The translations under genes and the position numbers were made by a program. The notes under the pieces are model-generated. The model did no database searches, was not told the origin of the DNA, and saw only the letters and a list, made by a program, of their open reading frames with translations. A stretch of DNA of 64,000 bases from Luminiphilus sp051201685 (lineage in GTDB: Bacteria; Pseudomonadota; Gammaproteobacteria; Pseudomonadales; Halieaceae): contig NZ_CP179213.1 in assembly GCF_051201685.1 (NCBI RefSeq), positions 1,612,001-1,676,000 of the forward strand, in the 5' to 3' direction. Position 1 is the stretch's first letter; every line of letters begins with the position of its first letter. Shown here piece after piece: positions 25,791-33,940 of this stretch.

Positions 25791-25830
25791 ATTTTTGTGC
25801 CCAGCCAACGCCGCTTTGTTGCACAAAAAT
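25791..25830. repeat. Perfect 10 bp inverted repeat with a 20 bp spacer
   Basis: ATTTTTGTGC at 25791-25800 is exactly complementary to GCACAAAAAT at 25821-25830. The arms are AT-rich outside and GC at the inner end. It lies 37 bp after the TonB receptor terminator and is not attached to any gene. It could be a regulator site or the stem of a small RNA. Confidence 0.5.
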
Positions 25831-26222
25831 CTTTGTAGCATTGTCGGCGAGCGACAACGGCCTATATACCTATAAACGGTAGGGCGCTTGTACTACGAGA
25901 TACACGCAACCTTGAGCACAATCTCAGTGAGAGAGGTAAATGAGGAGTCTTATATGAGGTTTACGGGATTGTTAAAGTAACAGACGCACCGGTGAGTAAG
26001 CGTTGGGCACCACCATGATAAGACGGGCCTTGCAGGGGTGATTGCCGGTAAACCGTTTCTCCACACACCTCATACTTCCGTGAGTCTTCTTACAATCTCA
26101 CATTTGGAGGGGTTTACGAATCTGGCGTTCCCCTAGGTTCGCTTGAGCCAAATAGCTCAATGCGTTAAGCGCTGTTCGATAAAAACAGCCTAGAGAAAGG
26201 AGCAAGTATTGCGAGTGTTATG

Positions 26223-26253
26223 CCGCGGCACGGGTCGGTGTCCCGAGCCGCGG
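26223..26253 (-). terminator. GC-rich hairpin downstream of the MAPEG gene
   Basis: CCGCGG (26223-26228) and CGGG (26231-26234) pair with CCCG (26242-26245) and CCGCGG (26248-26253), with a 2 nt internal mismatch and a 7 nt loop. It lies 40 bp beyond the stop codon of the MAPEG gene in its direction of transcription. No T-run follows, so it may stabilise or end that transcript only with Rho. Confidence 0.4.
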
Positions 26254-26293
26254 TTGCATGGCGCCGGCCAACTGGCAACAGCGCCGCGAGTGT

Positions 26294-26698
26294 TTAGCCC
26301 AACACGTCGAACAGGATCCAAAACGAAGCAGTGGCATAGACCCCAAAGGTAGCAAACATGCCAATAGGGCGACCAATACCGGGTCCGACTTCGGTAATGC
26401 CAACGTAGTGCAGGAAACGGCCGACCACCAGCAAGGCGCCAAGGGTGTGCAACCAGGTCGTACCGGCACCCAGCAGTTCCATCAAAAGTAATAAAACCAC
26501 CGCGAGTGGCACGGTCTCAACGAAGTTACCTTGACCGCGATTAAGCTTAAACAGCGCATCGTCATTGCCGTCGCCGAGGTCGATCTTGTTCTTAACTCGA
26601 TACAAGCCGACCCGCATGGTGATGGGAACAAAGAGTATGCCCAGCAAGGCAATGTAAATTGGAGTGATGGACAAAAGACTCATGTTGGGAAGTTCCAT
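26294..26698 (-). CDS. MAPEG family membrane protein
   Basis: This 134-residue integral membrane protein has four hydrophobic segments (about 8-28, 55-75, 82-100 and 110-132). It carries the MAPEG signature RGQGNFVETVPLAVVLL, including the Asn and Glu that bind glutathione in eukaryotic members. Bacterial YecN-type proteins of this family have the same size; their substrates are unknown. The start at 26698 is chosen because AAGGAAC precedes it; an in-frame extension to 26785 has no membrane or homology signal. It stands alone, with a GC-rich hairpin downstream. Confidence 0.88.
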   Translation of the reverse strand: MELPNMSLLSITPIYIALLGILFVPITMRVGLYRVKNKIDLGDGNDDALFKLNRGQGNFVETVPLAVVLLLLMELLGAGTTWLHTLGALLVVGRFLHYVGITEVGPGIGRPIGMFATFGVYATASFWILFDVLG

Positions 26699-26963
26699 AG
26701 GTTGTTCCTTTAAGACCAGTGTTGAGTTGTTTTTGAAAGTATGGGTTTGGACAGCTGTTTTCTGCAAGGGCATAGCAAGCAACACGGGCCTCCATTTGTC
26801 AATCAGACGCCAACATTATTGAGCGCTTTGGGCAACGCAGCTGTATGCTGTTCAAGGCTGCTGTGCCAAGTGTTTGCCACAGAGCGTGCCCATGGCTGTT
26901 GCGCCAAACGAGTCGTCAGCCCAGCGAGTCAGTGTGCTTCTGAGACTAATAAATTCAAAAAAT

Positions 26964-27179
26964 TTACTGCCATCCCTGAAGCCAAACCTCCCGCTCTTTT
27001 AATGTCGACCACTCAATCTGAATAAAGCGATTAGACATGACAGCGTTTAACTCACACTCAATAACAAGCCCCTCTTCGTCATATTCCACGCGACTCACCA
27101 CAAAGTGTTTTTCCTTATTGATGGGGCGCACCGCAGTCCATTTGCTGTTCAATAACTTTTTGGGATGAATTGGATTCAT
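26964..27179 (-). CDS. Small Trp-rich conserved protein, TIGR02450 type
   Basis: This 71-residue protein begins NPIHPKKLLNSKWTAV and contains four tryptophans (SKWTAV, IEWSTL, EVWLQ, QGW), matching the small tryptophan-rich family TIGR02450 found in marine gammaproteobacteria. It is probably cytoplasmic; no signal or membrane segment is seen. The family has no known function. ATG 27179 fits the family start, though its ribosome site is weak; the frame is open to 27242. The 265 bp between it and the MAPEG gene hold nothing I can identify. Confidence 0.75.
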   Translation of the reverse strand: MNPIHPKKLLNSKWTAVRPINKEKHFVVSRVEYDEEGLVIECELNAVMSNRFIQIEWSTLKEREVWLQGWQ

Positions 27180-27503
27180 AGGGAAAGCTTGTAGGGCTGC
27201 TCTTTTAGAAGGGTTAGAGACCAGATAATCGCAAAACCACAATCACCAAGGCAAGCACCGTAATCGCAGACGTCGGCAGCGACCCGCGGATTGTCCCAAA
27301 CCCTCATGCATTTGCATCGACCTGAAAGTTTGCCAGCGTAGGATTCTTCATACTGTGCCCCCGCTATGAACTCATATGTGCCTGACACGTTTCCCCGGGC
27401 GCCTTGTCCCGAATGCGCTTTTCCGCCAGCTTGATGCACAGCGGGAAAGAGGCCCTTGGAACCGAGCCAGGGCCGTGAACTTGCTGTGCCTCGGCGGCAG
27501 GAT
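27180..27503. other. 324 bp spacer without a recognised gene
   Basis: Nothing is firmly recognised here. On the minus strand a frame with several cysteines (around 27180-27390, with CKCMRVWDN and DYGACLGDCG) remains open, but it has no good start or known family. No clear hairpin is present. Confidence 0.35.
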
Positions 27504-28982
27504 TTATTGCGCATCGCGTTGGTCACGTAACAAGGTGCGGCGGATTTTACCGGCCTCATTGCGAGGCAAAGTCTCTACCAATTCAATCGTTCTGGGCACT
27601 TTATAACTGAGCAACTGTTCTCGACAAAGATCCAAAAGCTCTAGCATCAGCGTGTCTGGGTCCAGTGCTGCGAGCGGTTCAACAACAGCATGAACGCGAC
27701 GCCCCAGATCGTCATCCTGAAGGCCCACGACGGCCGCATCGCGAACCTGTGGATGCTGGGTAATAACAGCTTCAACTTCTGCAGGAAAAATGTTGGAGCC
27801 GCCAGAAATGATTAAATCAGTTCGTCGGTCAGCGAGGTAAAGATAGCCGTCGTCATCTAACCATCCAAGATCGCCCACACTGGTGAAGCCTTCGAGCAGG
27901 TTTTCCAGAGGTTGTGATCCAAGGTATTCGCAGGGTGGTGGGCCACCGGCAATGCGGGTAAAGATTTCGCCAACCACGCCGTTTGGAAGTGGCTCGCGAT
28001 TTTCATCTAAAATTAAAATTTCCGTGCCGATGCCTTTACCCACGCTACCTTTATGCTGGAGCCATTCATTGCCATCGATAATAGTAAGCCCGTTGGCTTC
28101 GGTCGCGGCCCAAAGCTCAAGCACACGCTCACCGCCAAGTTTTTCGATAAACCCTTCTTTTGCCCAGCTTGGGCAGGGGGCCGCTAAGTGCCACGTAACA
28201 CGGACAGAATCCAAGTTTCTTTGCTGCCAATCGGGCTCGCGCAGCATGCGCTGCATCATGGTGGGCACCAAATTGAGTACCGTTGGCTGATAGGCTTCAA
28301 TTAAGTCAAGGCAACGTGCGGCATTGAAGCGTTCATTGAGCAGCACCCGGCCACCCCGGATTAGCATGTTCAGGGAAAACCAAAAGGGGCCGTTGTGGTA
28401 AAGCGGGCCCGGTGAGTATTTGAGATCACCAGGTTCGAAGCGCATGAGTTGAGGGATGATAGGATTCTCCGGATCGAAAAGCGCGTCCCCAGTGGTGAGA
28501 ATGAGCTTCGGCTTTCCCGTTGACCCGCCCGAGGCTAAAGCCTTGATGGGGTTGCTGACTCGATACGGTAAAGCGGCGCTGCCCGAGCTTTTATCGCTAT
28601 AGTCATCGGGGTTAACCGTCGTTTGATCAAAGGCTTGGCGAGAAATAATGACTCGAGGCTGGGCAAGATCAATAAGGCCCATAAGCTCTGTTGGTGGCAG
28701 TTTGCTGCTGACCGGCATCGGGGTGCCACCTGCCTTGAATATAGCCACCGCTGCGACGAGAAACTGATTGCAGGTGGGCAGGTGGATAGGCACAAGATCC
28801 CCGGTCACTACCCCCAAGTCCAGTAACGCCCGTGCAATATTGTCAGTCCAATTTTTTAGTTCACGCCGCGAGACAGTTTCAGTGGGCCCTGAGTTCATTG
28901 CTGTAGTCAGCAGAGTTTCCTCAGGTAGATCAGCAGCCAACTCGTCAAGAATGGCGCCCAGCGTTTTGAGCGTCTCGGTCAT
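27504..28982 (-). CDS. Acyl-CoA ligase resembling bile-acid-CoA ligase BaiB
   Basis: This class I adenylate-forming ligase has 492 residues. It shows the phosphate loop SGGSTGKPK near 152-160 (SGG instead of the usual SGT), WAATEANG near 290, GDEWxxHxGSxG-type GNEWLQHKGSVG near 306, the hinge SVGDLGWLDDDG and ADRRTDLIISGG, and a C-terminal catalytic lysine (NEAGKIRR). The SGGS/TGK loop and the NEW segment recall clostridial BaiB and related steroid-side-chain ligases, so the substrate may be a steroid or other bulky carboxylate. The ATG at 28982 has a GGGAGA box. Function is inferred from motif resemblance. Confidence 0.75.
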   Translation of the reverse strand: MTETLKTLGAILDELAADLPEETLLTTAMNSGPTETVSRRELKNWTDNIARALLDLGVVTGDLVPIHLPTCNQFLVAAVAIFKAGGTPMPVSSKLPPTELMGLIDLAQPRVIISRQAFDQTTVNPDDYSDKSSGSAALPYRVSNPIKALASGGSTGKPKLILTTGDALFDPENPIIPQLMRFEPGDLKYSPGPLYHNGPFWFSLNMLIRGGRVLLNERFNAARCLDLIEAYQPTVLNLVPTMMQRMLREPDWQQRNLDSVRVTWHLAAPCPSWAKEGFIEKLGGERVLELWAATEANGLTIIDGNEWLQHKGSVGKGIGTEILILDENREPLPNGVVGEIFTRIAGGPPPCEYLGSQPLENLLEGFTSVGDLGWLDDDGYLYLADRRTDLIISGGSNIFPAEVEAVITQHPQVRDAAVVGLQDDDLGRRVHAVVEPLAALDPDTLMLELLDLCREQLLSYKVPRTIELVETLPRNEAGKIRRTLLRDQRDAQ

Positions 28983-29186
28983 AGGTATCTCCCTTGCACG
29001 TGGCTTGTAGCTCTTTGTTTACAGTATCGACTTACGGCTTAGCTACACTATTTTATAGGTTTTATTGGCCTATGGAGTCCCATGTTTGTTCGTAGACTCA
29101 GAGGCTACTAGCTGGCATTGTGTTGGCCGTCCGTTCCGTAAGGGTACTGGCGACATCGAATTCTTGTTTTGTGGGAGTCATACACA

Positions 29187-30191
29187 TTGGACCCTTTGAG
29201 TCAGGCTGTTTTAGGCGCGGTTGTGCCTCAAGTAGCAATGCGCCATCGCAACCTCGCACGTTTAACGCTTATCGGCGCACTCGCCGGCATGGCCCCCGAC
29301 CTCGATGTGCTAATTCGCTCGACCAGCGATCCGCTGTTATTTCTTGAGTACCACCGTCAATTTACCCACTCCCTCCTTTTTGTCCCTATAGGATCATTGC
29401 TGTGCGCGCTGGTTTTCTGGAAGACGATTGGCCGAGGCCTGAACCTATGGACAGTTTGGATGGCAGCGTTTCTCGGCTACATGACCCATGGCCTCCTCGA
29501 CGCTTGCACCACATATGGCACTTTACTGTTCTGGCCGTTCTCTGACGCGCGCATTGCCTGGAATAATATTGCCGTTATAGACCCCTTATTTACGCTGCCG
29601 CTGCTGGTTGGCGTACTCTGGGGGCTTGCCCGACAGTCTGTGTGGATACCCCGGTTGGCACTATGTTGGGCGCTGCTTTATCTCACAGCAGGTTCGCTGC
29701 AACACGATCGTGCGGTGGCTATTGGGGAGAATCTGGCGCAGGGCAGAGGGCATGCCGGTGTGTCAGTGTCGGCGAAGCCTACGCTGGGCAACTTGGTGTT
29801 GTGGAAGGTGATTTACCGCCATCAAGGACGATTTTGGGTCGATGCCGTTCGTGTAGGTTCCGACGTGCAGGTTTATCCAGGAGGATCTGTCGCTGCCTTT
29901 GATCCAGAGGTGCATCTCACTTGGCTGCCTCAGGATGTGCAGCAGCGTCGAGACCTCGCGCGCTTTCGTTGGTTCTCTAACGACTATCTGGCTGTGGACC
30001 TGCAAGATCCGCTACTGATCGTTGATATGCGTTATTCGCTCATGCCCAACGAAATAAAGGGTTTGTGGGGCATAAAATTCGACCCCCGCGCCGGGCCCGA
30101 TCAGCACGTTAGCTATGAGGTGCAGCGCAGTGTCGACAGTGGTCGTGCGAAAAAATTGTGGTCAATGCTCAGGGGTCAGCCGGCGGGGTAG
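29187..30191 (+). CDS. Membrane-bound metal-dependent hydrolase, YdjM family
   Basis: This 334-residue protein begins DPLSQAVLGAVVPQ, the usual start of the LexA-regulated membrane hydrolase family. It contains the motifs MAPDLDVLIRS near residue 37, HRQFTHSLLF near 57 and THGLLDACTTYGT near 100, whose His and Asp residues would bind metal. Several membrane helices lie between 55 and 165; the C-terminal half is soluble. The start is TTG at 29187, supported by GGGAG 8 nt upstream. The cellular role of the family is not settled. It converges on sat. Confidence 0.85.
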   Translation: MDPLSQAVLGAVVPQVAMRHRNLARLTLIGALAGMAPDLDVLIRSTSDPLLFLEYHRQFTHSLLFVPIGSLLCALVFWKTIGRGLNLWTVWMAAFLGYMTHGLLDACTTYGTLLFWPFSDARIAWNNIAVIDPLFTLPLLVGVLWGLARQSVWIPRLALCWALLYLTAGSLQHDRAVAIGENLAQGRGHAGVSVSAKPTLGNLVLWKVIYRHQGRFWVDAVRVGSDVQVYPGGSVAAFDPEVHLTWLPQDVQQRRDLARFRWFSNDYLAVDLQDPLLIVDMRYSLMPNEIKGLWGIKFDPRAGPDQHVSYEVQRSVDSGRAKKLWSMLRGQPAG

Positions 30192-30194
30192 TGG

Positions 30195-30213
30195 GGGCGT
30201 CCTGTTGACGCCC
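30195..30213. terminator. Hairpin between convergent genes
   Basis: GGGCGTC at 30195-30201 and GACGCCC at 30207-30213 form a perfect 7 bp stem with a CTGTT loop. It sits in the 39 bp between the stop codons of the YdjM-type gene and sat and could serve both directions. No T-run follows on either side. Confidence 0.45.
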
Positions 30214-30230
30214 GTCTCGTCAGGGCCGCT

Positions 30231-31421
30231 TTATGCAATCTCAGACTGGTAGTAAGCCATAAGGATTTCGGCGACTTCGGGTCGTGAGAATTCAGGGGGT
30301 GGTGCAACACCTTCACTCAGCATCTCCCGAACTTTGGTGCCTGAAAGCAGAACAAAGTCGTCTTTGTCGTGATCGGGAGCCTCACGCATCATGACAACCT
30401 TGTTGAGCTTTTTAGACCAAGCCGTATGGTCGGCACTGAAGATTTCAATGTCTAATGCACCTTCAGGAACCGACTCAGTAAAGATGGTTTGGGCATCAAA
30501 AGGACCATAATAGTCGCCAACACCCGCATGGTCTCTGCCCACTATGAGGTGCGTGGCGCCCATATTTTGGCGAAAGACCGCGTGCAATACGGCCTCTCTG
30601 GGGCCAGCGTAAAGCATGTCAAATCCGTAGCCGCTCACCATGACCGAATTGGGTGGGAAATAGACGTCTACCATCTTGCGAATACAAGCGTCACGCACGT
30701 CGGCGGGGATGTCTCCGGCCTTTAACTTGCCCAATAACATATGCACGATGCAACCATCAGCTTCGAGGCGTTCCATGGCCATACGGCATAGCTCTTCGTG
30801 GGCCAGATGCATTGGGTTACGGGTTTGAAAGGCGACCACCTTGTTCCAGCCTCGCTTTTCAATGTCAGCGCGTATTTCAACGGCGGTTTGAAAGGTGCCT
30901 GCAAACTCGTCCCTAAAATAACTGAAGTTTAGAACCTGAATGGGCCCTGACAGGAGCTGATTGCCCAACTGAGTGAACGTGCTCACGCCAGGGTGGCTGT
31001 TGTTGTCAGTACCAAAAATCTGGCTAGCCATGGTGGCAATCTGTGAGTCGGTAACGGCCTCAACGTTGGTGACATCCATGATGCCCAGTATTGGATGGCC
31101 CTCTACGTTGGGATCTCGCAAAGCAACGCGAGCGCCGTTTGCGATGCTGGTGTCCTGAGTCAAGTTAACGACTGGAACCGGCCAGAATAACCCATCAGTC
31201 GTGTGCATATTTTCTGCGACTGCAAGGGCATCTGCTAAATTCATATAACCTTGCAGTGGGTTAAAGTATCCCGCGCCTAGCATTACGGCGTTGGCCGCAG
31301 CTGCCGAGTTCAGCAGTAGTGATGGCAGCGTCTCGGCTTCTTTGAGCAGTTGTTCTCTTGCGGCATCGTCAGACACGTACAGGGGGTATAAAACATCCGA
31401 ACCGTGGGGCTTGATCATCAT
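30231..31421 (-). CDS. sat: ATP sulfurylase, single-polypeptide type
   Basis: This 396-residue enzyme makes adenylylsulfate (APS) and pyrophosphate from ATP and sulfate. The active-site motifs QTRNPMHLAHEE near residue 198 and GRDHAGVGDYYG near 290 are intact. It is the homo-oligomeric Sat type rather than the CysD/CysN heterodimer that most gammaproteobacteria use. It follows cysC by 11 bp and so works in assimilatory sulfate activation. Two adjacent ATG codons (31421, 31418) are possible; AGAGAG precedes them. Confidence 0.95.
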   Translation of the reverse strand: MMIKPHGSDVLYPLYVSDDAAREQLLKEAETLPSLLLNSAAAANAVMLGAGYFNPLQGYMNLADALAVAENMHTTDGLFWPVPVVNLTQDTSIANGARVALRDPNVEGHPILGIMDVTNVEAVTDSQIATMASQIFGTDNNSHPGVSTFTQLGNQLLSGPIQVLNFSYFRDEFAGTFQTAVEIRADIEKRGWNKVVAFQTRNPMHLAHEELCRMAMERLEADGCIVHMLLGKLKAGDIPADVRDACIRKMVDVYFPPNSVMVSGYGFDMLYAGPREAVLHAVFRQNMGATHLIVGRDHAGVGDYYGPFDAQTIFTESVPEGALDIEIFSADHTAWSKKLNKVVMMREAPDHDKDDFVLLSGTKVREMLSEGVAPPPEFSRPEVAEILMAYYQSEIA

Positions 31422-31432
31422 TAAGTCTCTCT

Positions 31433-32050
31433 TTAAGCGGCCAAAATGCCGCGCTGTTCCAAGTATTCAATCAGTAGCTCAACCTCAGCCTCAAGGGTCA
31501 TCTGATCCGTGTGCAGATGGATCTCAGGGGACTCGGGTGCTTCGTATGGATCGTCAATGCCGGTAAAGTTTTTGATTTCTCCGGCACGGGCTTTCTTATA
31601 AAGGCCTTTCGGGTCACGTTTTTCGGCTTCCTCGAGGGCGCAATCTACAAAAACTTCAATGAACGTCATACCAGATTCAGCGTGGAGTGCTCGTACCTGG
31701 TCGCGATCCGCGCGATAGGGGCTGATAAAGCTGCTGAGTGCGATGACGCTGGAGTCCACAAATAATTTTGCAATTTCACCAATACGACGGATATTTTCAG
31801 TGCGGTCTTCCGCTGAAAAACCGAGGTTTTTGTTAATCCCGAACCGGATGTTGTCGCCATCGAGGCGGTAGCTGAGGTGCCCACGCTCAAACAGCTTGGC
31901 TTCCAATGCGACAGCAATTGTACTTTTGCCACTGCCGGACAATCCGGTGAACCAAAGGGTGGCGCCTTGTTGTTTCATCATACGATCGCGATCAGCGCGT
32001 GTAATTTCACCATCATGCCAGTGTACGTTAGTGGCTTTTTGCTCGGTCAT
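31433..32050 (-). CDS. cysC: Adenylylsulfate kinase
   Basis: This 205-residue APS kinase phosphorylates APS to PAPS with ATP. It has the Walker A loop GLSGSGKS at about 35-42, DGDNIRFG near 65, a FISPYRADRD segment near 108 and the lid region IDDPYEAPESPE near 165. It is the first gene of a cysC-sat pair, divergent from a LysR gene with which it shares a 108 bp promoter region holding two matching palindromes. The ATG at 32050 follows GGAG. Confidence 0.95.
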   Translation of the reverse strand: MTEQKATNVHWHDGEITRADRDRMMKQQGATLWFTGLSGSGKSTIAVALEAKLFERGHLSYRLDGDNIRFGINKNLGFSAEDRTENIRRIGEIAKLFVDSSVIALSSFISPYRADRDQVRALHAESGMTFIEVFVDCALEEAEKRDPKGLYKKARAGEIKNFTGIDDPYEAPESPEIHLHTDQMTLEAEVELLIEYLEQRGILAA

Positions 32051-32096
32051 TGGAGGTCTCCTGTTTGATGGTCGCGGAGTGTAGATTTATATTGGG

Positions 32097-32144
32097 TATT
32101 TGTTAAATAGTTTTATTAGGTACAAACTACCTATTTGGCAAATA
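32097..32144. promoter_or_regulatory. Two TATTTG-N-AAATA palindromes in the cysC/lysR divergent promoter
   Basis: TATTTGTTAAATA at 32097-32109 and TATTTGGCAAATA at 32132-32144 are both T-N11-A palindromes of 13 bp, the geometry of LysR-type binding sites. Their centres are 35 bp apart. A third imperfect site, TAGGT-N7-ACCTA at 32117-32133, overlaps the second. The sites lie between the cysC and lysR starts, so autoregulation and control of cysC-sat by the LysR protein is the obvious reading. Confidence 0.65.
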
Positions 32145-32158
32145 CTAGGGTGTCGTCG

Positions 32159-33064
32159 ATGAGCGCCGTACGAAACGAGTCTCTCAGGTTTTCCCTGCGA
32201 CAGTTGGAAATTTTCATCGCCGTTGCGAGCACGGGAACAACCGCTGAGGCAGGGCAGGTGCTTGCGATGTCACAGTCAGCGGTAAGTGCTGCCCTAAAGG
32301 CCTTAGAGACTAACCACAACGCCGAGCTGTTTGACCGCATTGCCAACCGTCTGGTGCTCAATCCGACGGGGCGTCAGTTGGAGGTGCGGGCGCGCGTGTT
32401 GCTCGAGGAGGCCCGTCAGGTGCAAGCTGAGTTGCTATCGGCGTCGCCATCGGGTGATCTCAACATCAGCGCAAGCTTTACTATTGCCAACCACCTTATG
32501 GTTGATTACCTCGCAACGTGGTTGAGCCGTTATCCAATGGCAAAAGTGGATATCACTCCGGGGAACACTCCCGATGTAGTGACTAAAATACTCAACAGAG
32601 AAAGTGAGCTAGGGCTGATCGAAAATGAAACCAACGCCAAGGGCGTCGATTTAATCCCTTGGGTGGAGGATGAGTTGTTTGCTTTTTGCGCGCCTAGCCA
32701 TCCACTAGCGCAGAAAGGGCGTTTGACAGAAGCGGACATTCTTCGCGTGGATTGGATTTTGCGCGAGCCCAATTCCGGTGCTCGCTCATTATTTGATCAG
32801 GTGTTTGCCTCGTTGGTACCTCAACTGCGAGTGCGCCTTGAGCTGCGTCATAACGAGCCCATTCTGAGAGCGGTAGAGCAAGAGTTGGGGGTAGGTTGTC
32901 TCTCGGAGAAGGTTCTGGCGCCCCACCTTGAGCAAAGGGCTCTTGTGGCCTTGGCGCTGCCAAAAAAACTGCGCCTTAGACGTAAGTTTTACTTCTGTCA
33001 GCGGCGACAGCGGCATCATAGGCCTGAGGTGACTGAGTTTTTAAATCTTTGTAGGGGCGCTTAG
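32159..33064 (+). CDS. LysR-type transcriptional regulator, probably of sulfate assimilation
   Basis: This 301-residue regulator has an N-terminal winged helix-turn-helix (about 10-70, LRQLEIFIAVASTGTTAEAG then SQSAVSAALKALE) and a periplasmic-binding-protein-like effector domain (about 95-295). It resembles the YeiE/CysB side of the family, and its divergent position to cysC-sat suggests it senses a sulfur metabolite. The start chosen is ATG 32159; an in-frame TTG at 32135 would overlap the second palindrome. Its target and effector are inferred. Confidence 0.88.
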   Translation: MSAVRNESLRFSLRQLEIFIAVASTGTTAEAGQVLAMSQSAVSAALKALETNHNAELFDRIANRLVLNPTGRQLEVRARVLLEEARQVQAELLSASPSGDLNISASFTIANHLMVDYLATWLSRYPMAKVDITPGNTPDVVTKILNRESELGLIENETNAKGVDLIPWVEDELFAFCAPSHPLAQKGRLTEADILRVDWILREPNSGARSLFDQVFASLVPQLRVRLELRHNEPILRAVEQELGVGCLSEKVLAPHLEQRALVALALPKKLRLRRKFYFCQRRQRHHRPEVTEFLNLCRGA

Positions 33065-33073
33065 TAAACGGCA

Positions 33074-33937
33074 CTAACGCAGAACGATAAGCGGAGACAA
33101 GCTGCTTTGAATCATTCGTATGGTATTGCTGCCTAAAAATAAATGCCGGACTTTTGAGTGTGCAAAGGCTCCCATAATCAGCAAACCAATGTCATGCTCC
33201 CGTTGGTAGTTGAGCAGTGAATCTGTGACGCCACCGTCAACGAGGCTGGATGTCACGTGATAACCCTCGTTGCTAAGCCGTGACGCTGCCGCCTCAAACT
33301 TATCGGTATGAGCATCGTCATGATGACCAACCATCACCAAATGGCAGGGCAGGCCAGTCAACAATCCGCCTTTTATAATTCGATCAAGGGAGCGTTCTGC
33401 GGTGTCTCTGCCGTCGTAAGCCAACATGAAACTCTGGGGCGCGGTGAACTGCGCACCTGTTATGAGAATTGAGGTGTGCACCTGGCGAATCAGTGATTCA
33501 ATATGAGAGCCCAAGGCGGTAAATTCTCCCGCATGGTCGGTGCCCACCTTGCCGACAACCATTAATCGGGCCTGGGCTTCGAGTTCCACAAGGGCTTCCA
33601 CGAAGTCGCCGTGTCGGAGTAAGGTTTCGACTTGGCCGGCACCATGGGCCAGCGCGCGACTCTCAGCTTCCTGCAGTAAGGTCTTGCCGTACTGCATCGC
33701 CAAACGCCCCCGTTCCTGATCGAGCTGCGCCATGCGTTCGAGTAGTTCAGATTGCGCCCCCAGACCGATAGCACCGCTCCAATCATCGGCGCCGTGCTGT
33801 TGCCGTCGTTCTAGCGTGTGTAGCAGCAATAAGTCTCGATTAAGCCGAGACGCTACCCAAGCGGCGGCTTCACAGACCGCTAAGGATCCCACCGAGCCAT
33901 CAACACTCGCGATAACTTGATCTTCTTGCTTTTCCAC
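33074..33937 (-). CDS. Tandem universal stress protein
   Basis: This 287-residue protein consists of two UspA domains (about 8-145 and 153-287). The first begins VIASVDGSVGSLAV and the second FMLAYDGRDTAERSL; the second ends with the nucleotide-loop type MGAFAHSKVRHLFLGSNT. The start is GTG at 33937, 4 bp after the sulP stop codon, with GGGGGA inside the end of sulP. Usp domains are often fused to or encoded beside SulP transporters, so a regulatory or stress-linked role for the transporter is plausible. Confidence 0.88.
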   Translation of the reverse strand: MEKQEDQVIASVDGSVGSLAVCEAAAWVASRLNRDLLLLHTLERRQQHGADDWSGAIGLGAQSELLERMAQLDQERGRLAMQYGKTLLQEAESRALAHGAGQVETLLRHGDFVEALVELEAQARLMVVGKVGTDHAGEFTALGSHIESLIRQVHTSILITGAQFTAPQSFMLAYDGRDTAERSLDRIIKGGLLTGLPCHLVMVGHHDDAHTDKFEAAASRLSNEGYHVTSSLVDGGVTDSLLNYQREHDIGLLIMGAFAHSKVRHLFLGSNTIRMIQSSLSPLIVLR

Positions 33938-33940
33938 GGT

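Larger units (their letters stand above)
25755..26293. other. Long non-coding region rich in inverted repeats
   Basis: No convincing gene occurs in these 539 bp. It contains a perfect 10 bp inverted repeat (25791-25830), TTGTCG-N5-CGACAA at 25841-25857, an AT-rich TATATACCTATAAAC segment at 25863-25877 that could be a promoter, TTGAGC-CAAATA-GCTCAA at 26143-26160, CTGTT-N7-AACAG at about 26172-26188, and a GC-rich hairpin at 26223-26253. A tiny frame, MRFTGLLK, follows an AGGAG box at 25954-25980. A small RNA, a degraded element or a leader region are all possible. Confidence 0.4.

Noticed and set aside
26143..26190. Possible integron attC site around GTTAAGC near 26164
   Set aside because: A GTTAAGC core occurs, but no matching RYYYAAC partner or paired inner boxes with attC spacing are visible, and no integrase or cassette array is present.
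27180..27390. Cysteine-rich minus-strand open frame before the ligase stop
   Set aside because: The cysteines (CKCMRVWDN, DYGACLGDCG) are suggestive, but there is no good start codon, ribosome site or known family, and the frame runs out of the ligase gene region.
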